Part shown: one piece after another, positions 1 through 8,591 of the stretch | How the letters are laid out: every line of letters starts with the position of its first letter | Numbering within the stretch: the first letter of the stretch is position 1 | Assembly (NCBI GenBank): GCA_002394965.1 | Contig: DGVL01000088.1 | Coordinates: 1 to 61,112 of the forward strand | Length of the DNA: 61,112 nt | Direction: 5' to 3' | Source of the DNA: Lachnospira sp. UBA4285 | GTDB lineage: Bacteria; Bacillota; Clostridia; Lachnospirales; Lachnospiraceae | The notes under the pieces: generated by a model | Told to the model about the DNA's origin: nothing | What the model saw: only the letters and a program-made list of their open reading frames with translations | Database searches by the model: none | Program-made: the position numbers and the translations under genes

Positions 1-90
1 CCCACAACCTTATTGTAGGAGGAGGAATACGGGGCGGCAGATGGTCTGCTGTCCCTGGCAAGCTGAAATACTACAGGGCGGGTTATTGCT

Positions 91-2955
91 ATGAACAATG
101 TATTATCTTCCATAAAAAGATATATAACTTTTGATAATGCCATCTACCGGCAGCCTCAGCCTATACAGGAAAATTATTACAGCCACAATCTGTATTTCTG
201 CACGGCTGCGGGAGCTCTGCTCTGCATTCTGTCATTCATCGGGATGATCGGAACGGCAGCCCCTTTTGCCGGGGGAGCGCAGGTTGGCAGTAACATCGCC
301 TTATTCGTGTATTTCCTGATTTTTGTCGTCAATTTCATATCTCTGCTGTTTATCCTGCGGGAGCGGAGGCTGCTCAAAACGGATCACCGGAGGCGCCACC
401 AGAGCTTTTTTTACTGGTTTATGGGGATCAATATGGTCCTTGCCAGTATGACATTTTATACAACACAGGCAGGAAGCAGCTTTTTCTTCGAGTACATTCT
501 TGTCACGTCGATAATCTATCTGCTGCCGAACACAGACGGGATTGTGTTTTTCCGAAACGCGGCAGTCAATATCGTGAGTATGATCCTGGTGCTGCACACG
601 ATCCCCAATCAGATCGCCTGGCAGGATCTTGTCGATCTTATCGCACTTCATATCATATGCGGTACTGTAAATGAGGCGCGCTGGAGGATGTTCCTTCAGT
701 ATGAAAATACGAAATTCTCCATTGAGCGGCGGAAAGATGAACTGTATAAAAGCAGCCGCACGGACGGACTCACCGGGCTGCTGAACCGCACCGCCCTCCG
801 AAACGATTATTCGGGGTATCTGAATCATGATCTCTGCGTAGCGCTGCTGGATGTGGACACGTTTAAGAATCTGAATGACACGTATGGCCACGATTACGGA
901 GACAGAGCATTGAAGCTGCTGGGAGATGTCATCAGAACAGCTTTTCAAGCAGAAGGCGAGCGGTGCTATCGGTACGGAGGAGATGAATTCCTGATCATTT
1001 CCACGGATCAGGACGCGGAGAGCTTCTGCCGGAAACTTCAGAGTATTCATGAAGAACATGATGGAAACATGCACCTTTCCGTGAGTATCGGATTCTGCAG
1101 AGGAATCCCGCACACCGAAGATGAACTCCGGAATCTGATCCGCATTGCGGACAGCTATCTGTATCAGGCCAAGAATAATGAAACCGAGAAAATTCTCGGC
1201 AGCATCCGCGTCCAGGATGCGAATTCTGTACAGATGATCAAAGCCAGTGCATCCGCTCTCGAGATGCTGAAAAGCACGGATGAGGTTGCCAGATCGTTCG
1301 ACCAGGCACAGCTTTCCGGAAAAGACTGGTGCATCGCATATATGAATATCAACCAGTACTCGGAGATCAATGAGGCAGCCGGCTATCGCAGGGGACATGA
1401 GGTGCTGGAGCAGATCAGCCGGATTATTCAGAAATATTTTCCGAATGCTGCGCTTGTCAACCGGGAAGTGGATCACTTTGTCCTGCTTTCCACAACACCG
1501 GAGAACGAATTCGTCATCCGAATGCGCAGTATTCAGGAAGAGACTGCCCGCATGGGAACCCAGCGCCCGGTCATCCTGCGGATCGGAGTCTATCATCATC
1601 TTGTCTCCGATTCTCCCGTTGATTTTATCACCGGGATGTTCAAGGCCAAGTATGCCTCTGACGCTGTCAGGGACGTCTCCAAAGGTGACCGGTATCTCTG
1701 CCTCTACAATGCGGAGATGGACAGAGAGAGAAACAGGATTGCATTTATCCACAGTCATTTTCAGGATGCACTCGCCGGTAACCGGATCATCCCTTATTAT
1801 CAGCCGATCATCGGCTCGATCAGCGGGAAAGTATGCGGTTTTGAAGCGCTGAGCCGATGGATGGATCCGGACAGAGGCGTGATCCCGCCAGGCGACTATA
1901 TTCCCTATCTGGAACAGATCAAAGAAGTCTACAGGCTGGATCTGTACTTTCTGGATATGGTCTGCCGGAATCTTGAGGAGAACAGAGAAAGCTTTCCGGA
2001 CAAGCTCTTTGTCAATGTCAATGTGTCCAGAACGGACTTCGAGGTGATCGACATGCCGGAGGAAATAGACAGAATTGTCACCCGGCACGGGATTCCGAAG
2101 CGGCAGATTCAGTTCGAGATTACGGAGTCGGCTTTTGCGGGGGCAAAGTCGCTGGAGTGCGCTGTAAAGGAACTTCACGCACGGGGGTACCGGGTGTGGA
2201 TGGATGACTTTGGAGTGGGGGAGTCCTCCCTCTCATCGCTCCAGAAGTATGAGGTGGAGGGGATCAAGCTGGATCAGTCGTTTTTCACCGGCTCTGCGAA
2301 CCGCAGGACTCAGATCATCATCAAGAGTATTGTCGATCTCAGCCATGAGACGGACTGCATGATGATCGCGGAAGGCGTCGAGACGCAGGATCAGCTCTGG
2401 CTGGCGAGACAGTGGGGGATCAACTACATACAGGGATTTTATTTCAGCAGACCGCTGCCGCTGGAGGAGCTGCTGAAAAAATCGTTCATGAAAGATCTTA
2501 CAAACCGAAGTATAGATGACTATTACCAAACCGTCGTGAATGTCAGCATCACCAATGACTTCAGCCATCGATATTTCTTTCACGCTGACGCTTCTCTCTG
2601 GCTTGGCAGAGCGGTCCTGGAATGGGACGGCAGCCATCTGCACTTGCTCAGGGGCAATGCGCAGATACTGCGAATAATGAGGAATTCCATGCAGATCGAC
2701 GGCACAGACTGTGTGTGCGTGGAAGACGCATCCATCACGCGCCGACTGACCGGTTGGATCAGGAAGATGTCAGAAAGCAGCCCGGAGTGCACATTCCGAT
2801 TTGAAGGGGGATCTTGCAGACTCTGCGTTCAGCTGTTCTATCTGACGAAGAATCCCGAGAGCAGCAGGACGGCCTATGTTCTGAACATAACTAATTTCAA
2901 TGTATCCGATGTAAGTCCGAAAAGGACTTCTGATAAAAATAAGGAGGAGGACTAA
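91..2955 (+). CDS. Membrane-bound GGDEF-EAL cyclic-di-GMP signalling protein with an added C-terminal domain
   Basis: A 954-residue protein predicted to make and/or degrade cyclic di-GMP at the membrane. Residues about 30-215 hold roughly six hydrophobic segments. A first GGDEF domain follows with an intact RYGGDEF motif (residues 294-300). A second GGDEF-like domain (about 390-560) is degenerate, with NREVDHF at 457-463 where the active motif should be. The EAL domain (about 565-820) looks catalytically complete: FEALSRW at 584-590, NVNVS, FEITES, DDFG, KLDQ, IAEGVE and QGFYF are all visible. About 120 residues after EAL are not assigned and may be PAS-like. ATG at 91 has a weak GGGCGGG about eight bases upstream. 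The SGNH hydrolase begins three bases after the stop, so the two are probably cotranscribed. The balance of synthesis and hydrolysis is unknown. Confidence 0.93.
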   Translation: MNNVLSSIKRYITFDNAIYRQPQPIQENYYSHNLYFCTAAGALLCILSFIGMIGTAAPFAGGAQVGSNIALFVYFLIFVVNFISLLFILRERRLLKTDHRRRHQSFFYWFMGINMVLASMTFYTTQAGSSFFFEYILVTSIIYLLPNTDGIVFFRNAAVNIVSMILVLHTIPNQIAWQDLVDLIALHIICGTVNEARWRMFLQYENTKFSIERRKDELYKSSRTDGLTGLLNRTALRNDYSGYLNHDLCVALLDVDTFKNLNDTYGHDYGDRALKLLGDVIRTAFQAEGERCYRYGGDEFLIISTDQDAESFCRKLQSIHEEHDGNMHLSVSIGFCRGIPHTEDELRNLIRIADSYLYQAKNNETEKILGSIRVQDANSVQMIKASASALEMLKSTDEVARSFDQAQLSGKDWCIAYMNINQYSEINEAAGYRRGHEVLEQISRIIQKYFPNAALVNREVDHFVLLSTTPENEFVIRMRSIQEETARMGTQRPVILRIGVYHHLVSDSPVDFITGMFKAKYASDAVRDVSKGDRYLCLYNAEMDRERNRIAFIHSHFQDALAGNRIIPYYQPIIGSISGKVCGFEALSRWMDPDRGVIPPGDYIPYLEQIKEVYRLDLYFLDMVCRNLEENRESFPDKLFVNVNVSRTDFEVIDMPEEIDRIVTRHGIPKRQIQFEITESAFAGAKSLECAVKELHARGYRVWMDDFGVGESSLSSLQKYEVEGIKLDQSFFTGSANRRTQIIIKSIVDLSHETDCMMIAEGVETQDQLWLARQWGINYIQGFYFSRPLPLEELLKKSFMKDLTNRSIDDYYQTVVNVSITNDFSHRYFFHADASLWLGRAVLEWDGSHLHLLRGNAQILRIMRNSMQIDGTDCVCVEDASITRRLTGWIRKMSESSPECTFRFEGGSCRLCVQLFYLTKNPESSRTAYVLNITNFNVSDVSPKRTSDKNKEED

Positions 2956-2958
2956 ATC

Positions 2959-3618
2959 ATGAATCTCAAGGGCGCGAAGATCAATTTTCTGGGTGACAGC
3001 ATCACGGAACCGTATGGGACATCCGACATTGACCACGCGTACTGGAAACTGCTGGAGAAGCGCGACGGCGTCATCGCCCGCGGGTACGGCATCGGCGGGA
3101 CCAGAATCGCGAGACAGCAGGTCCCGATGCCGGAGGAACACGCGAAGTGGGACCGTTACTTTCTTTCCCGCGTGCCGGATATGGACCCGGATGCGGACGC
3201 CGTCACGGTCTTCGGCGGCACCAACGACTACGGCCACGGCGACGCGGCGATCGGGCATTTCACGGACCGCACAGACGACACGTTCTACGGCGCACTGCAC
3301 AATCTGTACCACGCGCTGATCATGAAATATCCGGGGAAACCGATCGTCATCATGACGCCGCTGCACCGCGAGAATGAGCACCGCGATTACAACGAGCTGG
3401 GGCTTCGCAGCGTGGCCTGCCTGGAAGAGTACGTCGATATCATACAGGAAGTCGCGGCGTACTACGCGCTTCCGGTTCTGGATCTGTACCGCACGAGCGG
3501 CATGAATCCGAACATCCCGGAGTTAAAGGAGCGCTACAACCCGGACGGCCTGCACCCAAACGACGCGGGGCACGAGCTGATCTACGCGAAGCTTCGGGAA
3601 CTGCTGACAAGACTGTGA
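2959..3618 (+). CDS. SGNH/GDSL-family hydrolase
   Basis: A 219-residue cytosolic esterase/lipase-like hydrolase of the SGNH fold. Visible blocks are GDSIT (nucleophile Ser14), GGTND (residues 86-90, oxyanion Asn89) and DGLHPNDAGH (catalytic Asp196/His199). There is no signal peptide, so it probably acts inside the cell on an acyl ester such as an O-acetylated sugar; the substrate cannot be read. The start is fixed by AAGGAGGAGG, which lies inside the end of the upstream GGDEF-EAL gene, giving tight translational coupling. It is convergent with the kinase gene and separated from it by a strong hairpin. Confidence 0.88.
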   Translation: MNLKGAKINFLGDSITEPYGTSDIDHAYWKLLEKRDGVIARGYGIGGTRIARQQVPMPEEHAKWDRYFLSRVPDMDPDADAVTVFGGTNDYGHGDAAIGHFTDRTDDTFYGALHNLYHALIMKYPGKPIVIMTPLHRENEHRDYNELGLRSVACLEEYVDIIQEVAAYYALPVLDLYRTSGMNPNIPELKERYNPDGLHPNDAGHELIYAKLRELLTRL

Positions 3619-3644
3619 CGCATCGCGCGCGAGAGGCGCAAGAA

Positions 3645-3679
3645 AAGCGGAAGCCGGGAGAAAATCCCGGTTTCCGCTT
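3645..3679. terminator. Bidirectional intrinsic terminator
   Basis: Arms 3645-3659 and 3665-3679 pair almost perfectly (AAGCGGAA.CCGGGA with TCCCGG.TTCCGCTT, loop GAAAA). T-rich sequence follows on the plus strand (GATTTTGCTTT) and on the minus strand (TTTTCTT). It sits between the convergent hydrolase and kinase genes. Confidence 0.8.
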
Positions 3680-3722
3680 GATTTTGCTTTGTAAGGGACG
3701 CATTTCACGAAGCCGCAGGCTT

Positions 3723-5348
3723 TCAGAACTCCGGTTCCAGTATATCCCGGTGCCCGGCCATGAGATCGTGAAGTCTGCTCCACCTGGCGTAGAGTGCTTC
3801 GTACTGCGCGCCATGACCGGCGTCGGGCAGGACCTCCCGGAAGTGATGGTTCAGCGCATCTTCGATGCTGCTTCTCCCGTTGCAGACAGCTTTCTGGATC
3901 AGGACAGCCGATCCGACCGCGACGCTCTCCTTCCATTCCGGAACCAGAACCGGGCGTCTCAGGATGCTTGCGAACTGTCCGACGGCAAAGGCGTTCTTCT
4001 GCGCGATCCCGCCGCACAGGATGACCTCGTCAAACTTCGCGCCCTGTGCCTCGAAATGTTCCAGAGCCTTCCGGTAACTGCAGGCGCACCCCTGGATCAT
4101 CGCGCCATACACATCTTCCGGCTGCGTCGTGAGGGAGAATCCGGTCACGCAGCCGGTGAGCCGCGGGTCGTTTAAAATACTCCGGCTTCCGTTCCACCAG
4201 TCAAGCACCGTGAGCGGGTTGTTCCAGGGGGATTTTTCTGCCGCCAGCTCCGTCAGATATTCATGCAGGGTTTCCTGATGCGCTCTGGCGGCAGCCGCGT
4301 AGTCCGGCGGGACCTGTCTTTTTGTGAACCAGTCCAGCATATCGCCCATGCACGGACTTCCGGCATCGTAACATGCCTTTCCTGTCAGATATCCGTCCTG
4401 CACCACACCGTTGATCCCGCTCATAGCCACCAGCCGGTCCATGACAAATGAAGTGGCTACCGACGTCCCGAGAACGGATACGATCGCATGAGGATGGGCT
4501 CTGCAAAAGACAAGCCCTGTGATGTTGCCGTCGCCCATAGGCGTCGCGACCGGTGTGCCCGGGATGAGTCCGAGCTCTTCTGCGGCTTCCTCTGTCAGAA
4601 AGCCGCAGGGAGTCTCAAACTCAGAAGGAGGGAGAAAGAACTTGTCGTATAGCGCGTTTCCAAATCCGGGAGCCAGTCTGTCAAGATCTTGCCGGGACGG
4701 ATACCCGAGGTCGCGCGCCCACATGTTGTTAAAGCCCAGATAGTAGATGCTGGCGACAGGATGCCCGGTCAGGCTCCAGGCGATCCAGTCGCCGACCTCA
4801 CAGAAGCGGTCCGCTGCATCAAAGACTTCCGGCGCCTCTTCATATGTCTCAAGAAGCTTCTGGATGCCCTGTACATAGCTGCAGCTCCCGCCGTACCGCG
4901 CGAGCAAAGGGAGACCGCCGGCGTGATACAGCGCTTCGATCTGCCGGATCTGCCGCTTCGCCCCGTGATGCTTCCAGAGCTTGATGTATGCGTGCGGACA
5001 GGAATCCCACCGGGACCCGGACGGATCGTCCGGAGAGAAGAGCAGCGCATTTCCGTCACCCCGGCAGGGAAGAATGGAGGAATTGGCCGCATCGATGCCT
5101 ATCCCGGCAATGTCGCCTGGCGCCGCGCCTGCCTTGCTGATGGCACTGCGCACGGCCTGCTTCATGCAGGAGATGTAATCGCGCGGATCGGCCAGCGCGT
5201 AGCCTTCCGGCAGCGGTGTCCCGTCATCCAGCGCGCTGCTCATCACGCCGTGGGGGTATTCACAGACTTCTGAAGAAAGAACCGTGCCGTCGTCCCTGAC
5301 GAGCACGGCTCTCACCGATAATGTTCCAAAATCAAGACCGATATACAT
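3723..5348 (-). CDS. Ribulokinase-like FGGY-family carbohydrate kinase
   Basis: A 541-residue cytosolic sugar kinase. The N-terminus GLDFGTLSVRAV is the first ATP-phosphate loop of the FGGY family, GIGIDAANSSILP holds the expected catalytic-region Asp, and GGIAQKN near residue 450 fits the adenosine-binding motif. Length and the run DDGTPLPEGYALADPRDYI resemble AraB-type ribulokinases, so the likely reaction is ATP-dependent phosphorylation of a ketopentose (ribulose or xylulose) at C5. It is the last gene of a three-gene operon, 29 bases after the epimerase. With a polyol dehydrogenase and a pentulose-phosphate epimerase upstream, a pentitol or pentulose route into the pentose phosphate pathway is inferred. 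The exact sugar is not determined. Confidence 0.88.
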   Translation of the reverse strand: MYIGLDFGTLSVRAVLVRDDGTVLSSEVCEYPHGVMSSALDDGTPLPEGYALADPRDYISCMKQAVRSAISKAGAAPGDIAGIGIDAANSSILPCRGDGNALLFSPDDPSGSRWDSCPHAYIKLWKHHGAKRQIRQIEALYHAGGLPLLARYGGSCSYVQGIQKLLETYEEAPEVFDAADRFCEVGDWIAWSLTGHPVASIYYLGFNNMWARDLGYPSRQDLDRLAPGFGNALYDKFFLPPSEFETPCGFLTEEAAEELGLIPGTPVATPMGDGNITGLVFCRAHPHAIVSVLGTSVATSFVMDRLVAMSGINGVVQDGYLTGKACYDAGSPCMGDMLDWFTKRQVPPDYAAAARAHQETLHEYLTELAAEKSPWNNPLTVLDWWNGSRSILNDPRLTGCVTGFSLTTQPEDVYGAMIQGCACSYRKALEHFEAQGAKFDEVILCGGIAQKNAFAVGQFASILRRPVLVPEWKESVAVGSAVLIQKAVCNGRSSIEDALNHHFREVLPDAGHGAQYEALYARWSRLHDLMAGHRDILEPEF

Positions 5349-5377
5349 ACGGAATCCTCACATCCAAAGGGGTGTCC

Positions 5378-6052
5378 TCAGGTGATCGCCTTGCGAAAAC
5401 TTGCCAGCCCGTCCTCTGTCATGACGCCGTCGTGGATCAGTCCGGAGGTTCCGGCCACGAAGATATCCGCTCCGGCCTGTCGCATCCTGACGGCGTTGGT
5501 GAGACTGACATTGCCGTCGACCTCGATCTGCACGTCTTCATGCCCGGTCTCATCCAGCCATCTGCGCGTGTCCTCGATCTTACTCAGCGTGGCAGGAATA
5601 AGCTTCTGTCCGGCAAAGCCAGGATTGACCGTCATGATGAGGATACCATCCAGATCATCCAGAACATAGCGCAGAACATCGGGCGGGGTGGCGGGGTTCA
5701 ATGCGGCCATCGCCTTCGCGCCCTTCGCGCGGATGTACTGCAGCGTGCGCTGCAGATGGCGGGTCGTCTCATAGTGAACGGAGACGAAATCGCCGGGTGC
5801 AATGTCAAAGTAATCGAGCTTGCGGTCCGGACTTTCAATCATCAGATGAATGTCCATCGGGACCTTTGAGATCGACCGCAGCTGACGGATATAGTCGGTG
5901 CCGAGGCAGAAGTTCGGCACAAATTCACCGTCCATAATATCAATATGAAAGTAGGACACGCCGCTTTGCTCCATGAGGCGGACCATGTCCTTTGTGTGCG
6001 TCACGTCGACACACATCATGGAGACGGAAATCTGCGAAGCTCTTGATGCCAT
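5378..6052 (-). CDS. Ribulose-phosphate 3-epimerase family protein (Rpe/AlsE-like)
   Basis: A 224-residue TIM-barrel epimerase interconverting ketose-phosphate epimers at C3. Family signatures are visible: FHIDIMDGEFVPNF (metal-binding His and catalytic Asp), HLMIESP, and MTVNPGFAGQKL, the conserved phosphate-side loop. The last motif reads EVDGNVS instead of the VDGGV usual in Rpe; this is seen in sugar-specific relatives such as allulose-6-phosphate epimerase, so a specialised substrate is possible. The start lies 13 bases after the dehydrogenase stop, in the same operon. Confidence 0.88.
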   Translation of the reverse strand: MASRASQISVSMMCVDVTHTKDMVRLMEQSGVSYFHIDIMDGEFVPNFCLGTDYIRQLRSISKVPMDIHLMIESPDRKLDYFDIAPGDFVSVHYETTRHLQRTLQYIRAKGAKAMAALNPATPPDVLRYVLDDLDGILIMTVNPGFAGQKLIPATLSKIEDTRRWLDETGHEDVQIEVDGNVSLTNAVRMRQAGADIFVAGTSGLIHDGVMTEDGLASFRKAIT

Positions 6053-6065
6053 GCGATACCTCCTC

Positions 6066-7064
6066 TCAGTCGATCTTCAGTACAATGCGGTTGGTGAAGA
6101 CATTGCGGTCTGTCAGCATGGAGAATGCTTTGTTCACCTCGGAAAGCGGCATGATCTGGGAGATGACTAGATCCGGATGGATCGTCTTACTCTCCAGAGC
6201 GTCCACTACGGCTGCCCAGTCGTTGCTGGCCTCCCGGTATGCGGAATTCCAGGTCCCGTAAACGGTGAGTTCCTTGCGCAGAATCTGCCAGTAGTCGGCC
6301 TGGGCCAGATCCACCGCTCCGCCCGGGTTCCCCATGAGCACGACCCGCCCAAACGGCTTTACGCCTCGCAGACATCTGGCCAGCGCCTCCCCGTTACCGG
6401 TTCCTTCCAGCACGACATCTGTCTGAATGTCGTCTGTGTACTCGTAATATCCAAGCGTCTTTGCGTATTCAATTTTCTTCTTATCGATATCGAACAGATA
6501 TACTTTTGAGGCACCTGCGATGACGGCCCACTGGGCGGCCAGAAGGCCAATCGGGCCGGCACCCGAGATCAGGATGGTCTCGCCTTTCTGAATGTGCAGA
6601 CGGCTGATTGCGTGGTGCGATACGGCCATCGGCTCACTGAGCGCTGCCTGCTCCAGCGGAACGGAGTCGTCCAGCAGCACGACGTTCCAGCGCTTGACCG
6701 CCAGCTTCTGCGCGTAGCCCCCGTCTCTTCTGGAGCCGTAGTAATCATAGTGCCGGCACAGCTCGTAGAGCCCTTTTTCACACATGTCGCAGCTGCGGCA
6801 GGGAATCAGAGGAAATACGGTCGCATGCCTTCCGGTCCATTCCCCTTTGGGATCATAGGAGATCACGCCGGAAAATTCATGCCCCGGGATCGTCGGGAAG
6901 TGGTATGTGCCGCGCTTGAGCACACGTCCGACATCGCTACCGCAGATGCCGCAGTACTTCACATCCAGCATGACCTCATCCTCTTTACATTCCGGGACGG
7001 GGACTTCTTCATAGCGCAGATCTCCGATTCCGTGGAGATTGGCCGCCATCATTGTATTGCTCAT
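6066..7064 (-). CDS. Zinc-dependent medium-chain polyol dehydrogenase
   Basis: A 332-residue member of the zinc alcohol dehydrogenase family (sorbitol/galactitol-phosphate dehydrogenase group), predicted to oxidise a sugar alcohol to a ketose with NAD(P). Catalytic-zinc signatures GICGSDVG and PGHEFSG are present, as is the structural-zinc cluster CRSCDMCEKGLYELC. The Rossmann segment ISGAGPIGLLAAQWA binds the cofactor. At 332 residues it is a little shorter than most relatives. It is the first gene of the minus-strand operon and divergent from the DeoR gene, which is therefore its likely repressor. Polyol (for example arabitol or xylitol) to ketopentose is inferred from the downstream kinase and epimerase. 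Confidence 0.88.
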   Translation of the reverse strand: MSNTMMAANLHGIGDLRYEEVPVPECKEDEVMLDVKYCGICGSDVGRVLKRGTYHFPTIPGHEFSGVISYDPKGEWTGRHATVFPLIPCRSCDMCEKGLYELCRHYDYYGSRRDGGYAQKLAVKRWNVVLLDDSVPLEQAALSEPMAVSHHAISRLHIQKGETILISGAGPIGLLAAQWAVIAGASKVYLFDIDKKKIEYAKTLGYYEYTDDIQTDVVLEGTGNGEALARCLRGVKPFGRVVLMGNPGGAVDLAQADYWQILRKELTVYGTWNSAYREASNDWAAVVDALESKTIHPDLVISQIMPLSEVNKAFSMLTDRNVFTNRIVLKID

Positions 7065-7161
7065 ATAATTTCCTTCCTGAAAGAATCTGCTCGATTCTTA
7101 CCGATGCGGGGTCTGCCCGATCTGTGTTGGAAATGTCTGTGAAAAGTCTGCTGCTGTATGT

Positions 7162-7190
7162 TTCATAACATTTGCCCTATTTTTTTGCAA
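7162..7190 (-). promoter_or_regulatory. Predicted promoter of the polyol operon
   Basis: Read on the minus strand, -35 TTGCAA (7185-7190), a 17-base spacer and -10 TATGAA (7162-7167). It lies about 100 bases upstream of the dehydrogenase start. Confidence 0.45.
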
Positions 7191-7217
7191 GGATGCCGGA
7201 TAAATTTGAAAACGAGG

Positions 7218-7246
7218 TTGACAGATAATGCAAAACTGTGTTCAAT
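7218..7246 (+). promoter_or_regulatory. Predicted promoter of the deoR-family gene
   Basis: Consensus -35 TTGACA (7218-7223), a 17-base spacer and -10 TTCAAT (7241-7246). It is followed within about 55 bases by the start codon, and its -35 side faces the divergent polyol promoter. Confidence 0.5.
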
Positions 7247-7298
7247 TATGAGCATAAACAATCGTGAATTATCAGAAACGGTGACAGGAGGTATATCT

Positions 7299-8069
7299 AT
7301 GTCGTCATATAATCCGAGGCAGTCAAAAATTCTGGAATACATCAGCCTGCATCCGACGGTGAGAGTCGAGGAGGTGGCGGAAAAGTTTTACATCAGTCCC
7401 AGCACAGTCCGGAGAGATTTTAATTATCTGGAGGAACTCGGCTATATCCGCCGGGTTCACGGCGGCGCGGTACTCACGGAGGGCAGTACCTTTGATGAAC
7501 CCGCCAGACTGCGCAGGATGCATCAGCTGAAGGAAAAATCGGCCATCGCAGATCTGGCTGTCCGGTTTTTAAAGCCTTCATCCAGCTACTTCTTTGATTC
7601 CAGCTCGACGAGTGCCGTTCTGGCGACCAAGCTGAACGACTTTCCGGATGTGATTCTTGCGACCAATGGGATCGGGATTCTCAGTGAGATGAGCAGTACC
7701 AGCAAGCTGACGATTCTCTCCACAGGAGGCTTTCTTCGCTCGCCGTGGAATGAGCTGACAGGGAATATGGCGCTTGAAAGTATCAATTCGATGAATGCGG
7801 ATGTTTTCTTTTTCTCCTGCGCCGGCTTCAGCCTTCAGAAAGGTGCCACCGAAATCAGCGACGCCAATGTCGGCGTGAAGCGGGCCTTTTATGAGCATTC
7901 CCAGAAACATATCCTGCTGTGTGATCATACGAAGCTGGACCATGATTACTTTTTTATATCATTTCCCATCGGGCGGCTTGACTATGTTGTCACGGATCAG
8001 AAGCCGGAGGATCCGGAATATGTGAACAGGCTGGGAGACCGGCTGATCTATCCGGGAAGCGGGAACTGA
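7299..8069 (+). CDS. DeoR-family transcriptional regulator
   Basis: A 256-residue DNA-binding protein. The N-terminal winged helix-turn-helix holds EEVAEKFYISPSTVRRDF and the family hallmark GYIRRVHGGAV. The C-terminal DeoRC sensor domain has FFDSSSTSAVLATKL near residue 105, the usual sugar-phosphate pocket. Start ATG 7299 is chosen because AGGAGG (7286-7291) sits seven bases before it; an upstream in-frame ATG at 7158 has no such site. Divergent from the dehydrogenase-epimerase-kinase operon, it probably represses that operon and is relieved by a phosphorylated intermediate (inference). Confidence 0.9.
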   Translation: MSSYNPRQSKILEYISLHPTVRVEEVAEKFYISPSTVRRDFNYLEELGYIRRVHGGAVLTEGSTFDEPARLRRMHQLKEKSAIADLAVRFLKPSSSYFFDSSSTSAVLATKLNDFPDVILATNGIGILSEMSSTSKLTILSTGGFLRSPWNELTGNMALESINSMNADVFFFSCAGFSLQKGATEISDANVGVKRAFYEHSQKHILLCDHTKLDHDYFFISFPIGRLDYVVTDQKPEDPEYVNRLGDRLIYPGSGN

Positions 8070-8118
8070 ATCGGCACAGGGCGCATCTTGTAAGGCCGGG
8101 GGATATAGTATGGAACGG

Positions 8119-8146
8119 GGAGCGGCATGCGGCCGCTCCTTGTTTT
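8119..8146 (+). terminator. Intrinsic terminator after the deoR-family gene
   Basis: GGAGCGGC (8119-8126) pairs with GCCGCTCC (8132-8139) around a five-base loop and is followed by TTGTTTT. Confidence 0.8.
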
Positions 8147-8184
8147 AGTGAAGGCGGCTGATCTTACAGACATTTTACGTTTCT

Positions 8185-8214
8185 TTGACAACAGATTGAG
8201 AATGCTGGTATAGC
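8185..8214 (+). promoter_or_regulatory. Predicted promoter of sugar-import module I
   Basis: -35 TTGACA (8185-8190), an 18-base spacer and -10 TATAGC (8209-8214). No better match lies closer to the ATPase gene. Confidence 0.4.
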
Positions 8215-8261
8215 ATAAAACTGCCGTGAAAGAAACTGCTCATTATTGCTCACTATTAAAT

Positions 8262-8280
8262 GAAAAATCGTTTCGTTTTC
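8262..8280 (+). promoter_or_regulatory. Inverted repeat, possible operator of module I
   Basis: GAAAA and TTTTC flank nine bases containing CGTTTCG. It lies about 50 bases downstream of the predicted -10, where a repressor would block transcription. It does not fully match the catabolite (cre) consensus. Confidence 0.3.
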
Positions 8281-8591
8281 CAAGATGGATATCGACTTTG
8301 CTCAATATCTTGAATGAAGGATGCCGGTGTGCTAAATATAAAAACAACAAAAAACGGCGATGGAGCGCCGCGAATATCAGCTTAATGCCCTGAAATCACA
8401 TAAAATCAGGAAAATGTGACAAAAGAGACGACATGTTTGTTTGTTAAAAATCTGCTTATTTATGAACGTATTCCGGGACCGCAGAGGAAATCTCTGCTGC
8501 GGGGAAAAGGAAATGTCTCATGCGGTCACCGGATGGAAAGCGGATCGGATAAGCAGCCCCAAACAGGATACTACGGGAGGAACCGGTCAAA

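Larger units (their letters stand above)
8070..8591 (+). other. 522-base intergenic and leader region upstream of import module I
   Basis: The region holds the deoR-gene terminator, one promoter candidate (8185-8214), an inverted repeat GAAAA-n9-TTTTC (8262-8280), a small hairpin CGGCG/CGCCG (8355-8370) and a larger hairpin (about 8479-8502, CCGCAGAG...CTCTGCTGCGG) about 90 bases before the ATPase gene. If the promoter is right, the operon has a leader of about 370 bases. I recognise no known riboswitch class in it and no convincing coding sequence. Confidence 0.5.

Noticed and set aside
1..94. Open frames entering from the left edge
   Set aside because: Too short to distinguish from chance; one ends at 92-94 overlapping the ATG at 91, but no motif supports an upstream gene.
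301..2178. 625-codon open frame antisense to the GGDEF-EAL gene
   Set aside because: The plus-strand gene has full domain motifs; the antisense product shows no recognisable motif and is a by-product of codon bias.
8262..8280. Catabolite-responsive element (cre) upstream of module I
   Set aside because: Symmetry is present, but the bases do not match the cre consensus at the required C and G positions; kept only as an unassigned inverted repeat.
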